A stretch of 64,000 bases of DNA from Litoreibacter meonggei (GCF_003663885.1 NZ_RCCE01000005.1:1-64000), one strand, 5' to 3'. Shown: positions 1 through 8,920, numbered from the stretch's first letter. Notes: generated by a model not told the origin, from the sequence alone. Program-made: numbers and translations.

Positions 1-75
1 ACGTGGGGCATTCCTTGGGGCACTTTCAGCCCAACGATGGCCCGGAGGCCTGTTGTTCTATTGCTCAGAGGAGGT

Positions 76-150
76 TGGCTGGGATGGTAGGATTCGAACC
101 TACGATCTACTGTACCAAAAACAGTTGCCCTACCGCTAGGCCACATCCCA
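76..150 (-). tRNA. tRNA-Gln (anticodon TTG)
   Basis: The reverse strand folds as a 75-nt tRNA. The acceptor stem is TGGGATG with CATCCCA, the T arm contains GGTTCGAATCC, and the anticodon stem ACTGT/ACAGT encloses the loop TTTTGGT, giving anticodon TTG (Gln). Discriminator G and CCA are encoded in the DNA. It is a single gene, separate from the divergent flavoprotein gene. I see no convincing intrinsic terminator downstream, only a short GGCC-CGGA-GGCC hairpin at 39-50. Confidence 0.96.
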
Positions 151-242
151 ATACCGAACTGTGATTTAATGCGCCTTTCTCCATGCTGCAACCCCAAAAT
201 CGCGACTTGTGGCAATGCTGAGTGCCGTTTAAGTCCGACCTC

Positions 243-1418
243 ATGGATGCACAGGTCGTAATTATTGGCGCTGGGGCCGCGGGCATGATGTGCGCGATCG
301 AAGCGGGCCAGCGTGGACGGTCAGTTTTGCTTTTGGATCACGCCAAAGCAGCGGGCGAGAAGATTCGCATATCTGGCGGTGGCCGCTGCAACTTCACTAA
401 TCTCGACATTCAACCAGACCGTTTCTTATCACGAAACCCGCGCTTCGCATTGTCGGCGTTGAAGCGATACACGCAGTGGGATTTTATCGCGATGGTCGAT
501 GCTGCTGGCATCCCATGGCACGAAAAGACCTTGGGGCAACTTTTCTGCGATCGGTCCGCAAAGGACATCATCGCCATGCTGCTCGACCACATGGAAAAAG
601 CCGGAGTTTGCGTGAAACTGGGCGTTTCGGTTACGTCAGTCGCGCGCAAGCACGAAGGCTTTAAAATCGAAACCTCGTCTGGTCCGCTTCAATGCGAAAG
701 CCTGGTGATTGCCAGCGGCGGGAAATCAATTCCCAAAATGGGGGCGTCCGGCTTCGGTTATCGCGTAGCCGAGCAGTACGGCTTGTCGATCGTCGAAACC
801 CGACCAGCACTGGTCCCTTTGACGTTCGCGGAGCAGGAACTGGAGCAAACGCGCCCTCTCACGGGGACTTCCGTGCAAGCCAATGTTTCATGCGGCGCAG
901 CTAATTTCAGCGAAGGGCTTTTATTTACACATCGCGGGCTATCTGGTCCGTCCATCCTCCAGATCTCGTCGTATTGGCGAGAGGGTGATACGTTAAACGT
1001 CAACCTCGCGGCTCCCGCCAACGTCGCGGAAGAGCTGAAAGCCATGCGATCAGAGTCGGGACGCGTTTCCATCAAGAATGCGCTGGCGCGGGTAATCCCT
1101 GAAAAGCTTGCCACCATCGTGATCGCCGAGACCGGACTAACCGGTAACTTAGCGGATCAGAACAACGCGGCGTTGGAGGTATTGGCCCAGCGGGTTCACC
1201 GCTGGCAAATCAAGCCCGTTGGGTCAGAAGGCTACCGCACTGCGGAAGTCACGCTAGGCGGGGTCGATACTGATGCTCTCGACGCCAAAACGATGCAGGC
1301 CAAAGACGCGCCCGGCCTTTATTTCATCGGCGAGGTCGTCGATGTTACCGGCTGGTTAGGCGGTTACAACTTTCAATGGGCGTGGTCGTCAGGTTGGGCC
1401 GCAGGGCAGGCCGTCTAG
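243..1418 (+). CDS. NAD(P)/FAD-dependent oxidoreductase, HI0933/YhiN (BaiN-like) family
   Basis: This is a 391-aa flavoprotein. The N-terminus carries an FAD-binding Rossmann motif (GAGAAG, residues 9-14), followed by GGGRCNFTN at 45-53, which is typical of the HI0933/YhiN family. The C-terminus has the family's second FAD contact, YFIGEVVDVTGWLGGYN. The physiological substrate of this family is mostly unknown; BaiN was named for a proposed role in bile-acid metabolism in gut bacteria, which does not fit a marine organism. A GTG at 222 is in frame, but the ATG at 243 places the Rossmann fold at the usual distance from the start. The gene is monocistronic, and kdsA converges on it with 1 nt between the stops. 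Confidence 0.88.
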   Translation: MDAQVVIIGAGAAGMMCAIEAGQRGRSVLLLDHAKAAGEKIRISGGGRCNFTNLDIQPDRFLSRNPRFALSALKRYTQWDFIAMVDAAGIPWHEKTLGQLFCDRSAKDIIAMLLDHMEKAGVCVKLGVSVTSVARKHEGFKIETSSGPLQCESLVIASGGKSIPKMGASGFGYRVAEQYGLSIVETRPALVPLTFAEQELEQTRPLTGTSVQANVSCGAANFSEGLLFTHRGLSGPSILQISSYWREGDTLNVNLAAPANVAEELKAMRSESGRVSIKNALARVIPEKLATIVIAETGLTGNLADQNNAALEVLAQRVHRWQIKPVGSEGYRTAEVTLGGVDTDALDAKTMQAKDAPGLYFIGEVVDVTGWLGGYNFQWAWSSGWAAGQAV

Positions 1419-1419
1419 C

Positions 1420-2253
1420 TTAGATCCTGCATGGATCAGCCTTCGCCAACGCGTCGAATTGCATCAAGCTTTTGATCAACGCGGGCATTTGATCCAGCGG
1501 GATCATATTCGGCCCATCAGATGGTGCACGATCAGGGTCTTCGTGGGTCTCGATGAACACACCGGCAACCCCCAGAGACACCGCGGCACGAGCCATCACC
1601 GGGGCAAACTCGCGTTGTCCACCGGTAGAGCCGCCCTGCCCGCCTGGTTGCTGCACCGAATGGGTTGCATCCATAATCACAGGATAGCCCGTCTTCGCCA
1701 TCGTTGGCAGCGACCGGAAATCAGCGACCAAAGCGTTGTACCCAAAAGAGGCCCCGCGCTCGGTCAGCAGAATGTTTTCGTTGCCCGTACTCTCCACCTT
1801 GGAGATGACATTGGGCATATCCCACGGGGCCAAAAACTGACCCTTCTTGATATTCACAACAGCACCCGTTTCACCAGCGGCAACGAGCAGATCCGTCTGG
1901 CGGCACAAAAATGCAGGAATCTGCATGACGTCAACGGCTTGTGCCACCGCAGCGCAATGCTCGGGCGAATGCACGTCGGTTAGGGTGGGGCAACCAATTT
2001 CGGCCCGGACCTCATCCATCACACGAAGCCCTTCGTCGATACCAAGACCGCGCATTCCAGATAGCGACGTTCGGTTGGCTTTATCATAGCTGGCCTTGAA
2101 CACATAACCCGCACCTGCGTCGGCACAGGCTTTTGCCATCGCTTCGGCAATCATCAGGGCGTGATCGAGGCTCTCCAACTGACACGGACCAGCAATGAGG
2201 GTTAGGGGCAGGTCATTGCTACATTCAAGGGCGCCGATATGGATAGTTTTCAT
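1420..2253 (-). CDS. kdsA: 3-deoxy-8-phosphooctulonate synthase (Kdo-8-P synthase)
   Basis: It condenses phosphoenolpyruvate with arabinose-5-phosphate to Kdo-8-phosphate, the precursor of Kdo in LPS and capsule. The 277-aa protein has GPCQLES at 22-28 and a KANRTS motif. The Cys of GPC is the metal ligand of the metal-dependent KdsA class (Aquifex type); E. coli KdsA has Asn there, so this should be a metal-dependent enzyme. An in-frame ATG at 2271 would add six residues and overlap kpsE; the ATG at 2253 starts right after the kpsE stop and matches the family N-terminus. It is the last gene of kpsT-kpsE-kdsA, so Kdo supply is linked here to capsule export. Confidence 0.93.
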   Translation of the reverse strand: MKTIHIGALECSNDLPLTLIAGPCQLESLDHALMIAEAMAKACADAGAGYVFKASYDKANRTSLSGMRGLGIDEGLRVMDEVRAEIGCPTLTDVHSPEHCAAVAQAVDVMQIPAFLCRQTDLLVAAGETGAVVNIKKGQFLAPWDMPNVISKVESTGNENILLTERGASFGYNALVADFRSLPTMAKTGYPVIMDATHSVQQPGGQGGSTGGQREFAPVMARAAVSLGVAGVFIETHEDPDRAPSDGPNMIPLDQMPALIKSLMQFDALAKADPCRI

Positions 2254-2257
2254 AGGG

Positions 2258-3931
2258 TTATACCTGTTCACGAAGGATGGAAGCCGTTAGCGAGACCATC
2301 AAGTAAATGCCTGCGAAGATCAAGAACGCCAGAATAGTGTTCTCGAACGAGCGCGGATAGGTCGGCTCATCAGGAGCCACAGGACTGACGCTTACAGACA
2401 AGTAGCGGACCTGACGATTAGCTTCGAGGCGCGCCGCTTCGAACTGGGCTTCAGCAGCGGCGAGGAATTCTTGCCGCATCGCCAAGTCCCCTTGTGCCAC
2501 CATCAACTCGCCCGAGATACGCGCCAGAGACCCGGTATTTGCGTTGCTTTCGGTCAGCTGCCCACGGTACTCAGCGATCAGCTTTTGAAGCTCCGCGATC
2601 TTATTTTCCGATGCGCCAACCTTGGCGTTATTTGGTCGTGGATTTGCAAGAAACTGCTGCAACGAAATCCGTTCTGTCAGCAATTCAGTTTCTAATTGGG
2701 TGATTTGGCCAAAGATCGCTGCCACTTCACTGCCAGGATCCAGCACACCGCGCTTCTCTTGAAGCTCCACGATACGGTCCTGCGCCGCGCGCATTTTCGC
2801 CTCGGCATCGATGCGACTTTCCTCTGCGCCAGACATCTGGTCTTTGCGCAGTTCAGTTGTCTGCGCGTCCACGCGCTCTTCGGCATAGTCGATCAACTTT
2901 TCAGAAAAGCGCGCCGAGGTCTCAGCGTCAGCTGCGCTAACTTCCATCTTGATCACACCCTCGGCCGGGTCATAGCCGATCCGAACATGCTTTTGAAAAA
3001 GCGAGTAGGCAGCCTCGTTGGAGCTATCAAGCTCTATGCGCTGCAACGCATCAATGTTCGGCTGAGAGAAGTGGGCTTTGAAACCCTCGTCGGCATCAAG
3101 ACGCAACATAGCTTCCCGGGACTGTAAAAAACCCTGAGCCTGAATGCTGTCTTGAGAATTGGCGAGCCCGGTTCCCGAGAATAACCCACCAAGCTGGCCA
3201 CCACCCGCGCCGTCGGACGTCTGGATGACGAACTCAGATTTGGTCGCATACATCGGCGTCGCAACGACATAGTAATAATAACCCGCCACAAAAGTCGGCA
3301 AGAGCACGAAAACCATCATGCGAATGGCCAGCAACGTCGCGCGGCGGCGGCGGCGTTTGGCAATGTCGCGCTGGATTGCCATGATTTCCGTTGCGCGGCG
3401 GTCTTCCGAAATCACTTCGGTCGATGGCAAGGACGGCTTGGCAGTGACAGTGGACGGAAGCTGCGCTTTAGTTTCAGATCCAGCGCCGTCGCCCTTCGGC
3501 ACCACCAGTTCCAGCATGTTGGAGCGCTTAAAGGGATCGACCCCTTTCTCGCGCAGCAGACGCACAGCATCATAGTCAGATACAGGCGCAAGCCCCTGCT
3601 TTTGCGCCACGCGGCGTGCCATGCGAAGTTGGCGTCCCGTCAATCCCTCGCGGCGAATGGCGTCAATCACCTCAGCAGGGTTTTGCGGTTTGGCCTGCGT
3701 TTGTGTTTCCGGCTCTGCCTGAGTCTTGGCTTGAGGGCGGAAATCTTGACCACCAAAACCGTCATCGGTCGTCGTGGCGAACATCATCTCTTCTTTTTGC
3801 AAAACGTCGGCAACCGCCGCGTTAGTGCTCTCGGGCGCTACGGCGACTTTTGGCATAGCCGGGCGCGCCGAGGAAGACGGGCTTTCGCTACGCCGCAGGC
3901 GATACTTTTTAGCTTTGGGTTTCGTAGTCAT
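2258..3931 (-). CDS. kpsE: capsule polysaccharide export inner-membrane protein, KpsE/CtrB/Wzz-like
   Basis: This 557-aa protein has the polysaccharide co-polymerase layout. The first ~190 residues are cytoplasmic and rich in Pro, Gln, Glu and basic residues, ending in a run of arginines. A membrane segment lies at about 200-222, then a long periplasmic alpha-helical/coiled-coil part with many Glu and Gln residues, and a second membrane segment at about 530-550 near the C-terminus. KpsE links the ABC transporter to the outer-membrane channel in ABC-dependent capsule export. The extended N-terminal domain (E. coli KpsE is about 380 aa) is unusual and could bind cytoplasmic partners. Its start overlaps the kpsT end by 23 nt, indicating translational coupling. 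Confidence 0.85.
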   Translation of the reverse strand: MTTKPKAKKYRLRRSESPSSSARPAMPKVAVAPESTNAAVADVLQKEEMMFATTTDDGFGGQDFRPQAKTQAEPETQTQAKPQNPAEVIDAIRREGLTGRQLRMARRVAQKQGLAPVSDYDAVRLLREKGVDPFKRSNMLELVVPKGDGAGSETKAQLPSTVTAKPSLPSTEVISEDRRATEIMAIQRDIAKRRRRRATLLAIRMMVFVLLPTFVAGYYYYVVATPMYATKSEFVIQTSDGAGGGQLGGLFSGTGLANSQDSIQAQGFLQSREAMLRLDADEGFKAHFSQPNIDALQRIELDSSNEAAYSLFQKHVRIGYDPAEGVIKMEVSAADAETSARFSEKLIDYAEERVDAQTTELRKDQMSGAEESRIDAEAKMRAAQDRIVELQEKRGVLDPGSEVAAIFGQITQLETELLTERISLQQFLANPRPNNAKVGASENKIAELQKLIAEYRGQLTESNANTGSLARISGELMVAQGDLAMRQEFLAAAEAQFEAARLEANRQVRYLSVSVSPVAPDEPTYPRSFENTILAFLIFAGIYLMVSLTASILREQV

Positions 3932-4568
3932 ACATTCGCTTCGCTTCTTCCAATGTGTCGAACATGATCAGCTTGCCTCGGCTTAGCACCGCTGCGGATC
4001 GACAGAATTTTTCCAGCGTTTCAGCTTGGTGCGATACCACGATCACCGTGGCTTTTTTCAATCGGTCTTTCAGAATCGAGCCCGCTTTACGGTTGAACTC
4101 TACATCCGTCGTGGCAGGCATCCCCTCGTCAATGAGGTAAATATCAAACTCCAGTGCCAGCATCAGCGCAAAAGTGAACCGCGCCTTCATGCCTTGGCTA
4201 TAAGTTCCGACCGGCATGTCGAAATATTCCTCAAGTCCGCACAAATAGCGGCAAAACGCTTCGATGTAGTCAGGGTCCAGCGAATACAGTTTCGCAATAT
4301 AGCGAGCGTTTTCTCGAGCGGTATGTTTGGGCACAACGCCCCCCATAAAACCCAGCGGAAACGATATGCGCGAGGTGCGTACAATCTCGCCCTCATCGGG
4401 CTTCTCTAGGCCCGCCATCATATTCACGATCGTCGTCTTGCCGGTGCCGTTGGGCGCCAGAATTCCGATGGAGTGGCCCAGTTCCACGCGAAACGACGCG
4501 CGATCAAGTATCACCTTGCGCTGCGTGCCCGTCCAGAAGGACTTGCTGACGTTTTGAAACTCAATCAT
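3909..4568 (-). CDS. kpsT: capsule polysaccharide export ABC transporter ATP-binding protein
   Basis: The 219-aa ATPase has a Walker A at 38-45 (APNGTGKT), a signature region YSQGMKARF and a Walker B DIYLIDE. The YSxGM signature and short length are typical of KpsT/Wzt-type polysaccharide exporters, not of importers. It would energise export of capsule across the inner membrane. It starts the kpsT-kpsE-kdsA unit; the partner permease KpsM is not adjacent and not in this window. ATG at 4568 gives the normal start MIEFQNVSKSF. Confidence 0.9.
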   Translation of the reverse strand: MIEFQNVSKSFWTGTQRKVILDRASFRVELGHSIGILAPNGTGKTTIVNMMAGLEKPDEGEIVRTSRISFPLGFMGGVVPKHTARENARYIAKLYSLDPDYIEAFCRYLCGLEEYFDMPVGTYSQGMKARFTFALMLALEFDIYLIDEGMPATTDVEFNRKAGSILKDRLKKATVIVVSHQAETLEKFCRSAAVLSRGKLIMFDTLEEAKRMYDYETQS

Positions 4569-4710
4569 CTCCGGGGAAACCCCCTACCTCATATAGCCCG
4601 CATGTCCCCTGCGGATCGTTGGGCGCATTCTAGGCACCCGTTATGGCCGTGACTATGTCTTAACAGGCCACTGCCTTTCAACGCTATAACAGTAAATACG
4701 GGATGAATCA

Positions 4711-4744
4711 GGCAAGACAGCACAAATAAATGCGCCGTCTTGCC
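4711..4744 (-). terminator. long hairpin downstream of nhaA
   Basis: Arms 4711-4724 and 4731-4744 pair over 14 positions (three G-U pairs) around a 6-nt AT-rich loop. It begins 27 nt after the nhaA stop codon on the reverse strand. No T-run follows, so it may end or protect the nhaA mRNA without being a classical intrinsic terminator. Confidence 0.5.
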
Positions 4745-4771
4745 AAACAATCACAGTGTGTCAGGCCGCGA

Positions 4772-6070
4772 TCAGCCGTTCTGCTTTTCCACACGGCACA
4801 GCTTACCCGCCAAAATCGAGACGCCCGCCGCCGCAAAGGAGAACAATGCACCCATCTTGGCCGCATCCTGCACAGGACCGGAATCGAACGCCACGGAAGC
4901 AACGAACAGCGAAACGGTAAAGCCGATCGCCGCCACACAGCCGATCACCACAAGGTCAATAATCCGCATACCTTGCGGAATGCCCAGCCCCAGCGGCTTC
5001 GCAGCGATCCAGCCGAAAATCAGGATGCCCACGGGTTTCCCGATCATCAATCCAGCCAGAACCAACCAGGTCGCATCGCCCATGGCGTTAAACTCCACAC
5101 CCGCATTGAGCAGGCCGAAGAAGAACAAGATGATCTCCACAGGGTGCTTCAGCGCATGCTCGAACTGGTTGAGAAGGTCTGTCAGATACTGCTCCGCCTC
5201 CGAGAAGATACCAAACGCGCGGTCGGCGTGCGGTATGGTCGGCACGATTGGCAGTAAGCCCAACGCGGGGTGCAAACCACTTTCCGCGAAGCCATACCAG
5301 CTTAGACAGGCCGCAATCAGGTAGGGGACAAAGTGCAACTTCGTGCGAACAAAGGTCGACACGGGACGCGCCTGATTGCCTCGGTCCAGCTTGCGCGGCA
5401 GCCAGTTGGCCAACACAAATACGCCAATGGCGGCGGCCGCCGAAAGCAGCAGCCACTCCGGCGCCAACTCGCCCGACGGGTAGAAGATCGCCAGAATGAC
5501 CAACCCTGCGGCGTCATCCGCTATCGCCAGAAGCAACAAAAAGCGGACAGCAGGGTGGCCCGCGCCGAAGACCATCCGGCCCACAAGATAGCTGAATGCG
5601 ATGTCCGTGGCCGTCGGAATTGCCCAGCCATTGGCAACCGCGTTGTAGGTGTCGGAGCCCATGAAATAGGCTAGTCCAAGATACACCGCGATAGGTCCGA
5701 ACATGCCACCCGCCGTTGCAAACAAGGGCGTTGCGGCCTTCTTGCCGCGTAAGGAGCCGTTCTTCAGGATCACGGCTTCCCAGACTTCCTTCGCGGCAAT
5801 CGCAAAGAACAAGGCCATTAGCATGTCATTCACAAGGTAGTGCAGGCTCAAAACCTTGGTGATGTCACCGACCTCGTATTTCTCGAACCCATCGCCGTAA
5901 GATTTCGCCCAATACGAGTAATCCAGTCCGATCCAGTCGTTGAACCACAACGGATGCTCGACAAAATGGTGATAAGCATGCGGGTCTGTATTTGCCCAAA
6001 ACAGCGCGATAACGGCACCAACGACCAACAACAAAGAGTAGTTGGTGACGAAATTCCAGACGCGATACAT
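4772..6070 (-). CDS. nhaA: Na+/H+ antiporter NhaA
   Basis: This is a 432-aa polytopic inner-membrane protein exchanging internal Na+ for external H+, which suits a marine cell. It has the family motifs TDIAFS and the adjacent aspartates in LAIADDAAG, equivalent to the ion-binding Asp163-Asp164 of E. coli NhaA, plus a conserved Lys in GKPVGI. It is somewhat longer than the E. coli protein (388 aa), mainly through a longer first periplasmic stretch (residues about 30-75). It stands alone, between the capsule genes and the permease gene. Confidence 0.94.
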   Translation of the reverse strand: MYRVWNFVTNYSLLLVVGAVIALFWANTDPHAYHHFVEHPLWFNDWIGLDYSYWAKSYGDGFEKYEVGDITKVLSLHYLVNDMLMALFFAIAAKEVWEAVILKNGSLRGKKAATPLFATAGGMFGPIAVYLGLAYFMGSDTYNAVANGWAIPTATDIAFSYLVGRMVFGAGHPAVRFLLLLAIADDAAGLVILAIFYPSGELAPEWLLLSAAAAIGVFVLANWLPRKLDRGNQARPVSTFVRTKLHFVPYLIAACLSWYGFAESGLHPALGLLPIVPTIPHADRAFGIFSEAEQYLTDLLNQFEHALKHPVEIILFFFGLLNAGVEFNAMGDATWLVLAGLMIGKPVGILIFGWIAAKPLGLGIPQGMRIIDLVVIGCVAAIGFTVSLFVASVAFDSGPVQDAAKMGALFSFAAAGVSILAGKLCRVEKQNG

Positions 6071-6135
6071 GCCGCTCCCCCGCGCTTAAGCTCATAACGC
6101 GGAGTTAAAGCAATCGAAGTCGCGGGGCAATCAAC

Positions 6136-7158
6136 TCAGGCGACCACATTCCAGATCAATCCCGCGGTGACACTGCCGATAAATGCAAAGCCCAGATAGG
6201 CGGCAAAAACCCGCGGTTTGACCAAGGCCCACACCGCGATTGCGGCGGGGATACAGCTGACACCTCCGGCAAGCATGAAGGACATCGCGGCCCCGTTGCT
6301 CATACCTTGTGTCAAAAGCGCGTCAACCAACGGAACCGCCGCGTAGCCGTTCAGATAGGCGGGCGCGCCAACCAAGGCCCCCAAGATGACTGGGCCAACG
6401 CCAGAGCCGCCCAGAACCGAGGACACCATGCTCGCCGGAACATATTGAAGCATGATGTTCTCAAGCAGGTAGGCCAAGAACAACCACTTCGCCAGAAACG
6501 CCACGTTCTCTATCGCCGCAGACTTAAAGACCTCCACGCGCTTGGGCTCCTGCCAGAACCGCCAGTTCGGCGTGCCTTTGAACGGCGAACCACACCCACA
6601 ACCGCCTTGCGTGACCCCACGCAACGGGTCGGCAAACAGCGCAGTTTTGGCAAGCGTCATAGTGGCGAACCCGCCAAACATCCCCAAACCGACCGCCGAC
6701 AGTGTTTTAGCCACCGCAAAGTCGAAGCCCAGCGTGCCGGATGTGATCAAGAACATGGCGGGGTCCATCAATGGCGACGCCAGCCAGAACGCCATCACTG
6801 CGGACAATGGCACCCCCGCCACAAGCAGGGCGGCGATGAACGGGATCACCTCGCACGAGCAAAATGGGGCCAGCCCGCCAAGGGCGGCTGCCAGGAAAAT
6901 CATCCGCGACTCACGCCCCTTAAAGGCTTCGGCCACCATTGCTTCAGCACCTGTCGCCTTAAGGTAGCCAATCGCCAGAACCGCGAAGATGATGAAGATC
7001 GCGGTGTGACCCATCGCCTCAAATGTGCCTGTCAGAATAGGCAGCCCCTGCGGACGATCGAGCAGGAAAACAAGCGCGAGAATGACTGCACTGGTCATCC
7101 AGACCTTGGAAACCTTGCTCCAAAATGCCGGTGTCGGGGATTGGGTCAGATCAGCCAT
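6136..7158 (-). CDS. permease, DUF318/UPF0718 (YraQ/ArsP-like) family
   Basis: This 340-aa multi-pass protein has the family hallmark FCSCEVIPFI in the first half, a second Gly-rich half with related topology, and a Cys/Gly-rich cytoplasmic loop (GGCGCGSPF). Members include ArsP, an exporter of trivalent organoarsenicals, and permeases near metal or redox regulators. The start ATG at 7158 overlaps the end of arsR (ATGGCTGA), so the two are translationally coupled; a TTG at 7173 is less likely. Context (ArsR plus self-operator) suggests export of a thiophilic metal or metalloid. The substrate is inferred. Confidence 0.8.
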   Translation of the reverse strand: MADLTQSPTPAFWSKVSKVWMTSAVILALVFLLDRPQGLPILTGTFEAMGHTAIFIIFAVLAIGYLKATGAEAMVAEAFKGRESRMIFLAAALGGLAPFCSCEVIPFIAALLVAGVPLSAVMAFWLASPLMDPAMFLITSGTLGFDFAVAKTLSAVGLGMFGGFATMTLAKTALFADPLRGVTQGGCGCGSPFKGTPNWRFWQEPKRVEVFKSAAIENVAFLAKWLFLAYLLENIMLQYVPASMVSSVLGGSGVGPVILGALVGAPAYLNGYAAVPLVDALLTQGMSNGAAMSFMLAGGVSCIPAAIAVWALVKPRVFAAYLGFAFIGSVTAGLIWNVVA

Positions 7159-7483
7159 GTTCGTGGTCCTCAAGATCGGCGCAACATTCCGCCAGCAAAA
7201 AGTCGTTCAATCGTTTGAACGTTGCATAATCCGCCATCGCGCAGATGATCGAGCGCCCTTGCTTGGTCTGTTTGATCAACCCTGCTTGCGCCAGTATCTT
7301 CAAATGGTGCGTCAGGTTCGCGCCGCTCAGGTCGGTCGCGGCACCCAGCGCGCCAATGTTCATCCCCTTGTCACCCGCCCGCGTCAGCGTGCGCAGTAAG
7401 GACAGACGTTGCTCGGAGCCAAGGGCAGCGTAAGCGCTGGCGGCTTGAACAAGGGACAGATTCGGATCATCAAATGTTTTCAT
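7151..7483 (-). CDS. ArsR/SmtB-family transcriptional regulator
   Basis: This is a 110-aa winged-helix repressor. The helix-turn-helix spans LSGANLTHHLKILAQAGLI, followed by a wing (KQTKQGRSIICAM). Possible thiol or metal ligands are a Cys in the wing (IICAM), a CC pair near the C-terminus and a terminal DHEH. A longer reading frame to 7675 exists, but it runs back through the divergent glycosylase-family gene; the ATG at 7483 gives the usual ArsR length. A perfect inverted repeat lies immediately upstream, so it probably represses itself and the overlapping permease gene. Confidence 0.88.
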   Translation of the reverse strand: MKTFDDPNLSLVQAASAYAALGSEQRLSLLRTLTRAGDKGMNIGALGAATDLSGANLTHHLKILAQAGLIKQTKQGRSIICAMADYATFKRLNDFLLAECCADLEDHEHG

Positions 7484-7485
7484 AT

Positions 7486-7501
7486 TTCTATGATTATAGA
7501 A
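7486..7501. promoter_or_regulatory. probable ArsR operator
   Basis: TTCTAT-GATT-ATAGAA is a perfect 6-4-6 inverted repeat, 2 nt upstream of the arsR start codon on the reverse strand. It lies in an AT-rich stretch between the divergent arsR and glycosylase-family genes. Its place over the ribosome-binding/promoter zone fits autoregulation by the ArsR protein. Confidence 0.6.
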
Positions 7502-7547
7502 TAATAAATCATTCGCAATCATTTTCTGCTCCCCTATGATCTGCCTC

Positions 7548-8144
7548 ATGCCAATCTCCACCCTCAAACGCGACCTCTCGGCCTGCCAAATCTGCAAGGA
7601 CCGCTTTGCGGCAACCCACACTGCGCACGCCCCCCGCCCCGTGGTTTGGTTCGAGAAATCTGCGCGCATCCTCATTGCCGGTCAGGCCCCCGGCGCGCGG
7701 GTTCATGAAAGTGGCAAGCCCTTTACAGACCCGTCAGGGGACCGTTTGCGCGACTGGATGGACGTCGATGATGCCACCTTCTACGACCGCTCCCGCGTCG
7801 CAATCCTCCCCATGGCCTTCTGCTTCCCCGGCTACACCGCGAAAGGCGCCGATCTGCCACCCCCGCCCATCTGCGCGAAGACGTGGCGCGCACCAATCCT
7901 TGCGCAACTGCCGGACATCCGCCTGACCCTGCTCATCGGTGGCTATGCGCAAAAGTACCATTTGGGCAAAACCACACCGAGCGTTACCGAGACCGTCACC
8001 AGCTGGCGCGAGCATGCGTCCGCGATTATCCCCTTGCCGCATCCCTCGTGGCGCAATACCGCATGGATCAAACGAAACCCGTGGTTCGAGACCGAGCTTC
8101 TGCCCGTCCTCAAATCCCGCGTGAAAGAGGTGCTTGCCCCATGA
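7548..8144 (+). CDS. uracil-DNA glycosylase family protein
   Basis: This protein (198 aa from the ATG at 7548; another in-frame ATG at 7536) shows the UDG-superfamily motifs: GQAPG near the N-terminal third (motif A, water-activating region) and HPSWRN near the C-terminus (motif B). An N-terminal CQIC pair could bind metal. UDG-type enzymes remove uracil from DNA, but this compact subfamily is poorly characterised. The last codon overlaps the next start (ATGA), so it is co-translated with the SseB-like gene. Confidence 0.78.
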   Translation: MPISTLKRDLSACQICKDRFAATHTAHAPRPVVWFEKSARILIAGQAPGARVHESGKPFTDPSGDRLRDWMDVDDATFYDRSRVAILPMAFCFPGYTAKGADLPPPPICAKTWRAPILAQLPDIRLTLLIGGYAQKYHLGKTTPSVTETVTSWREHASAIIPLPHPSWRNTAWIKRNPWFETELLPVLKSRVKEVLAP

Positions 8145-8920
8145 ACACTCCGCTTGATCTGGCCCACATCGCCATGGACGCCGCCCCCGATGACGACACC
8201 GCCCGCTTGCGCTTCTACGAACGCATGGGCGATTCCGAATTGTTTGTGTTGCTGGAAAGCGAGGCTGAGGGCGACAAAATCACGCCGCAGATTTTCGAGG
8301 TGGAGGACGCATCCTATATTCTCGCTTTCGACCGCGAGGAACGCTTGGCCGAGTTCGCGGAAGGCTCGGCCCCCTATGTCGGCCTGTCAGGCCGCGCCTT
8401 GGCGCAAATGTTGGCAGGTCAAAACTTTGGGCTTGGAATGAACCTCGGCGTGGCCCCGTCCTCCATCCTGATCCCGCCCTCTGCCGTGGACTGGCTGCAC
8501 GAAACGCTGTCGCACGCCCCCTCCGAGGCCGCCGAAACGCCAACCGAGATCACTCCGCCAAAGGGCTTACCTGACAGTTTGGTCACGGCCATCGACATGA
8601 AGCTCGCCACGGCAGCAGGCCTCGCCCAATGCGCCTACTTGGCTGGGGTGACCTACGCCAGCGGGCAGCGGTCGCATATATTGGCTTTCGTCGGCGCAGA
8701 ACCCGCCGCCGAAGGTGCATTGGCACGTGCTGCAAATGAAGCCTTGGTTTTCTCGGGCATTGAAGCAGGCGCGTTAGACGTGGCTTTTTTCGACGCCAGC
8801 CACGCAATTATTGGCGCTCTCGAAGCTCAGGCACTGCGATTTGATTTGCCACAACCGATCCAACCCACCGAACGCCCTGCCCCCGGAAGCGATCCATCCA
8901 AGCCGCCAAAACTCATCTAG
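8141..8920 (+). CDS. SseB-family protein
   Basis: This is a 259-aa soluble protein. The N-terminal ~125 residues match the SseB N-terminal domain pattern: FYERMGDSELFVLL, then the hydrophobic-rich region ILAFDREERLAEFA and an invariant-like Gly/Leu stretch. The C-terminal half is a second alpha/beta region. Function in alphaproteobacteria is unknown; the E. coli name came from serine-sensitivity work and is not informative here. Start at ATG 8141 overlaps the previous stop. It ends 2 nt from the convergent ghrA stop. Confidence 0.75.
   Translation: MNTPLDLAHIAMDAAPDDDTARLRFYERMGDSELFVLLESEAEGDKITPQIFEVEDASYILAFDREERLAEFAEGSAPYVGLSGRALAQMLAGQNFGLGMNLGVAPSSILIPPSAVDWLHETLSHAPSEAAETPTEITPPKGLPDSLVTAIDMKLATAAGLAQCAYLAGVTYASGQRSHILAFVGAEPAAEGALARAANEALVFSGIEAGALDVAFFDASHAIIGALEAQALRFDLPQPIQPTERPAPGSDPSKPPKLI

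Noticed and set aside
4772-6070. Sodium-responsive riboswitch upstream of nhaA
   Set aside because: Only 65 nt separate nhaA from the permease gene end and no recognised structure is present.
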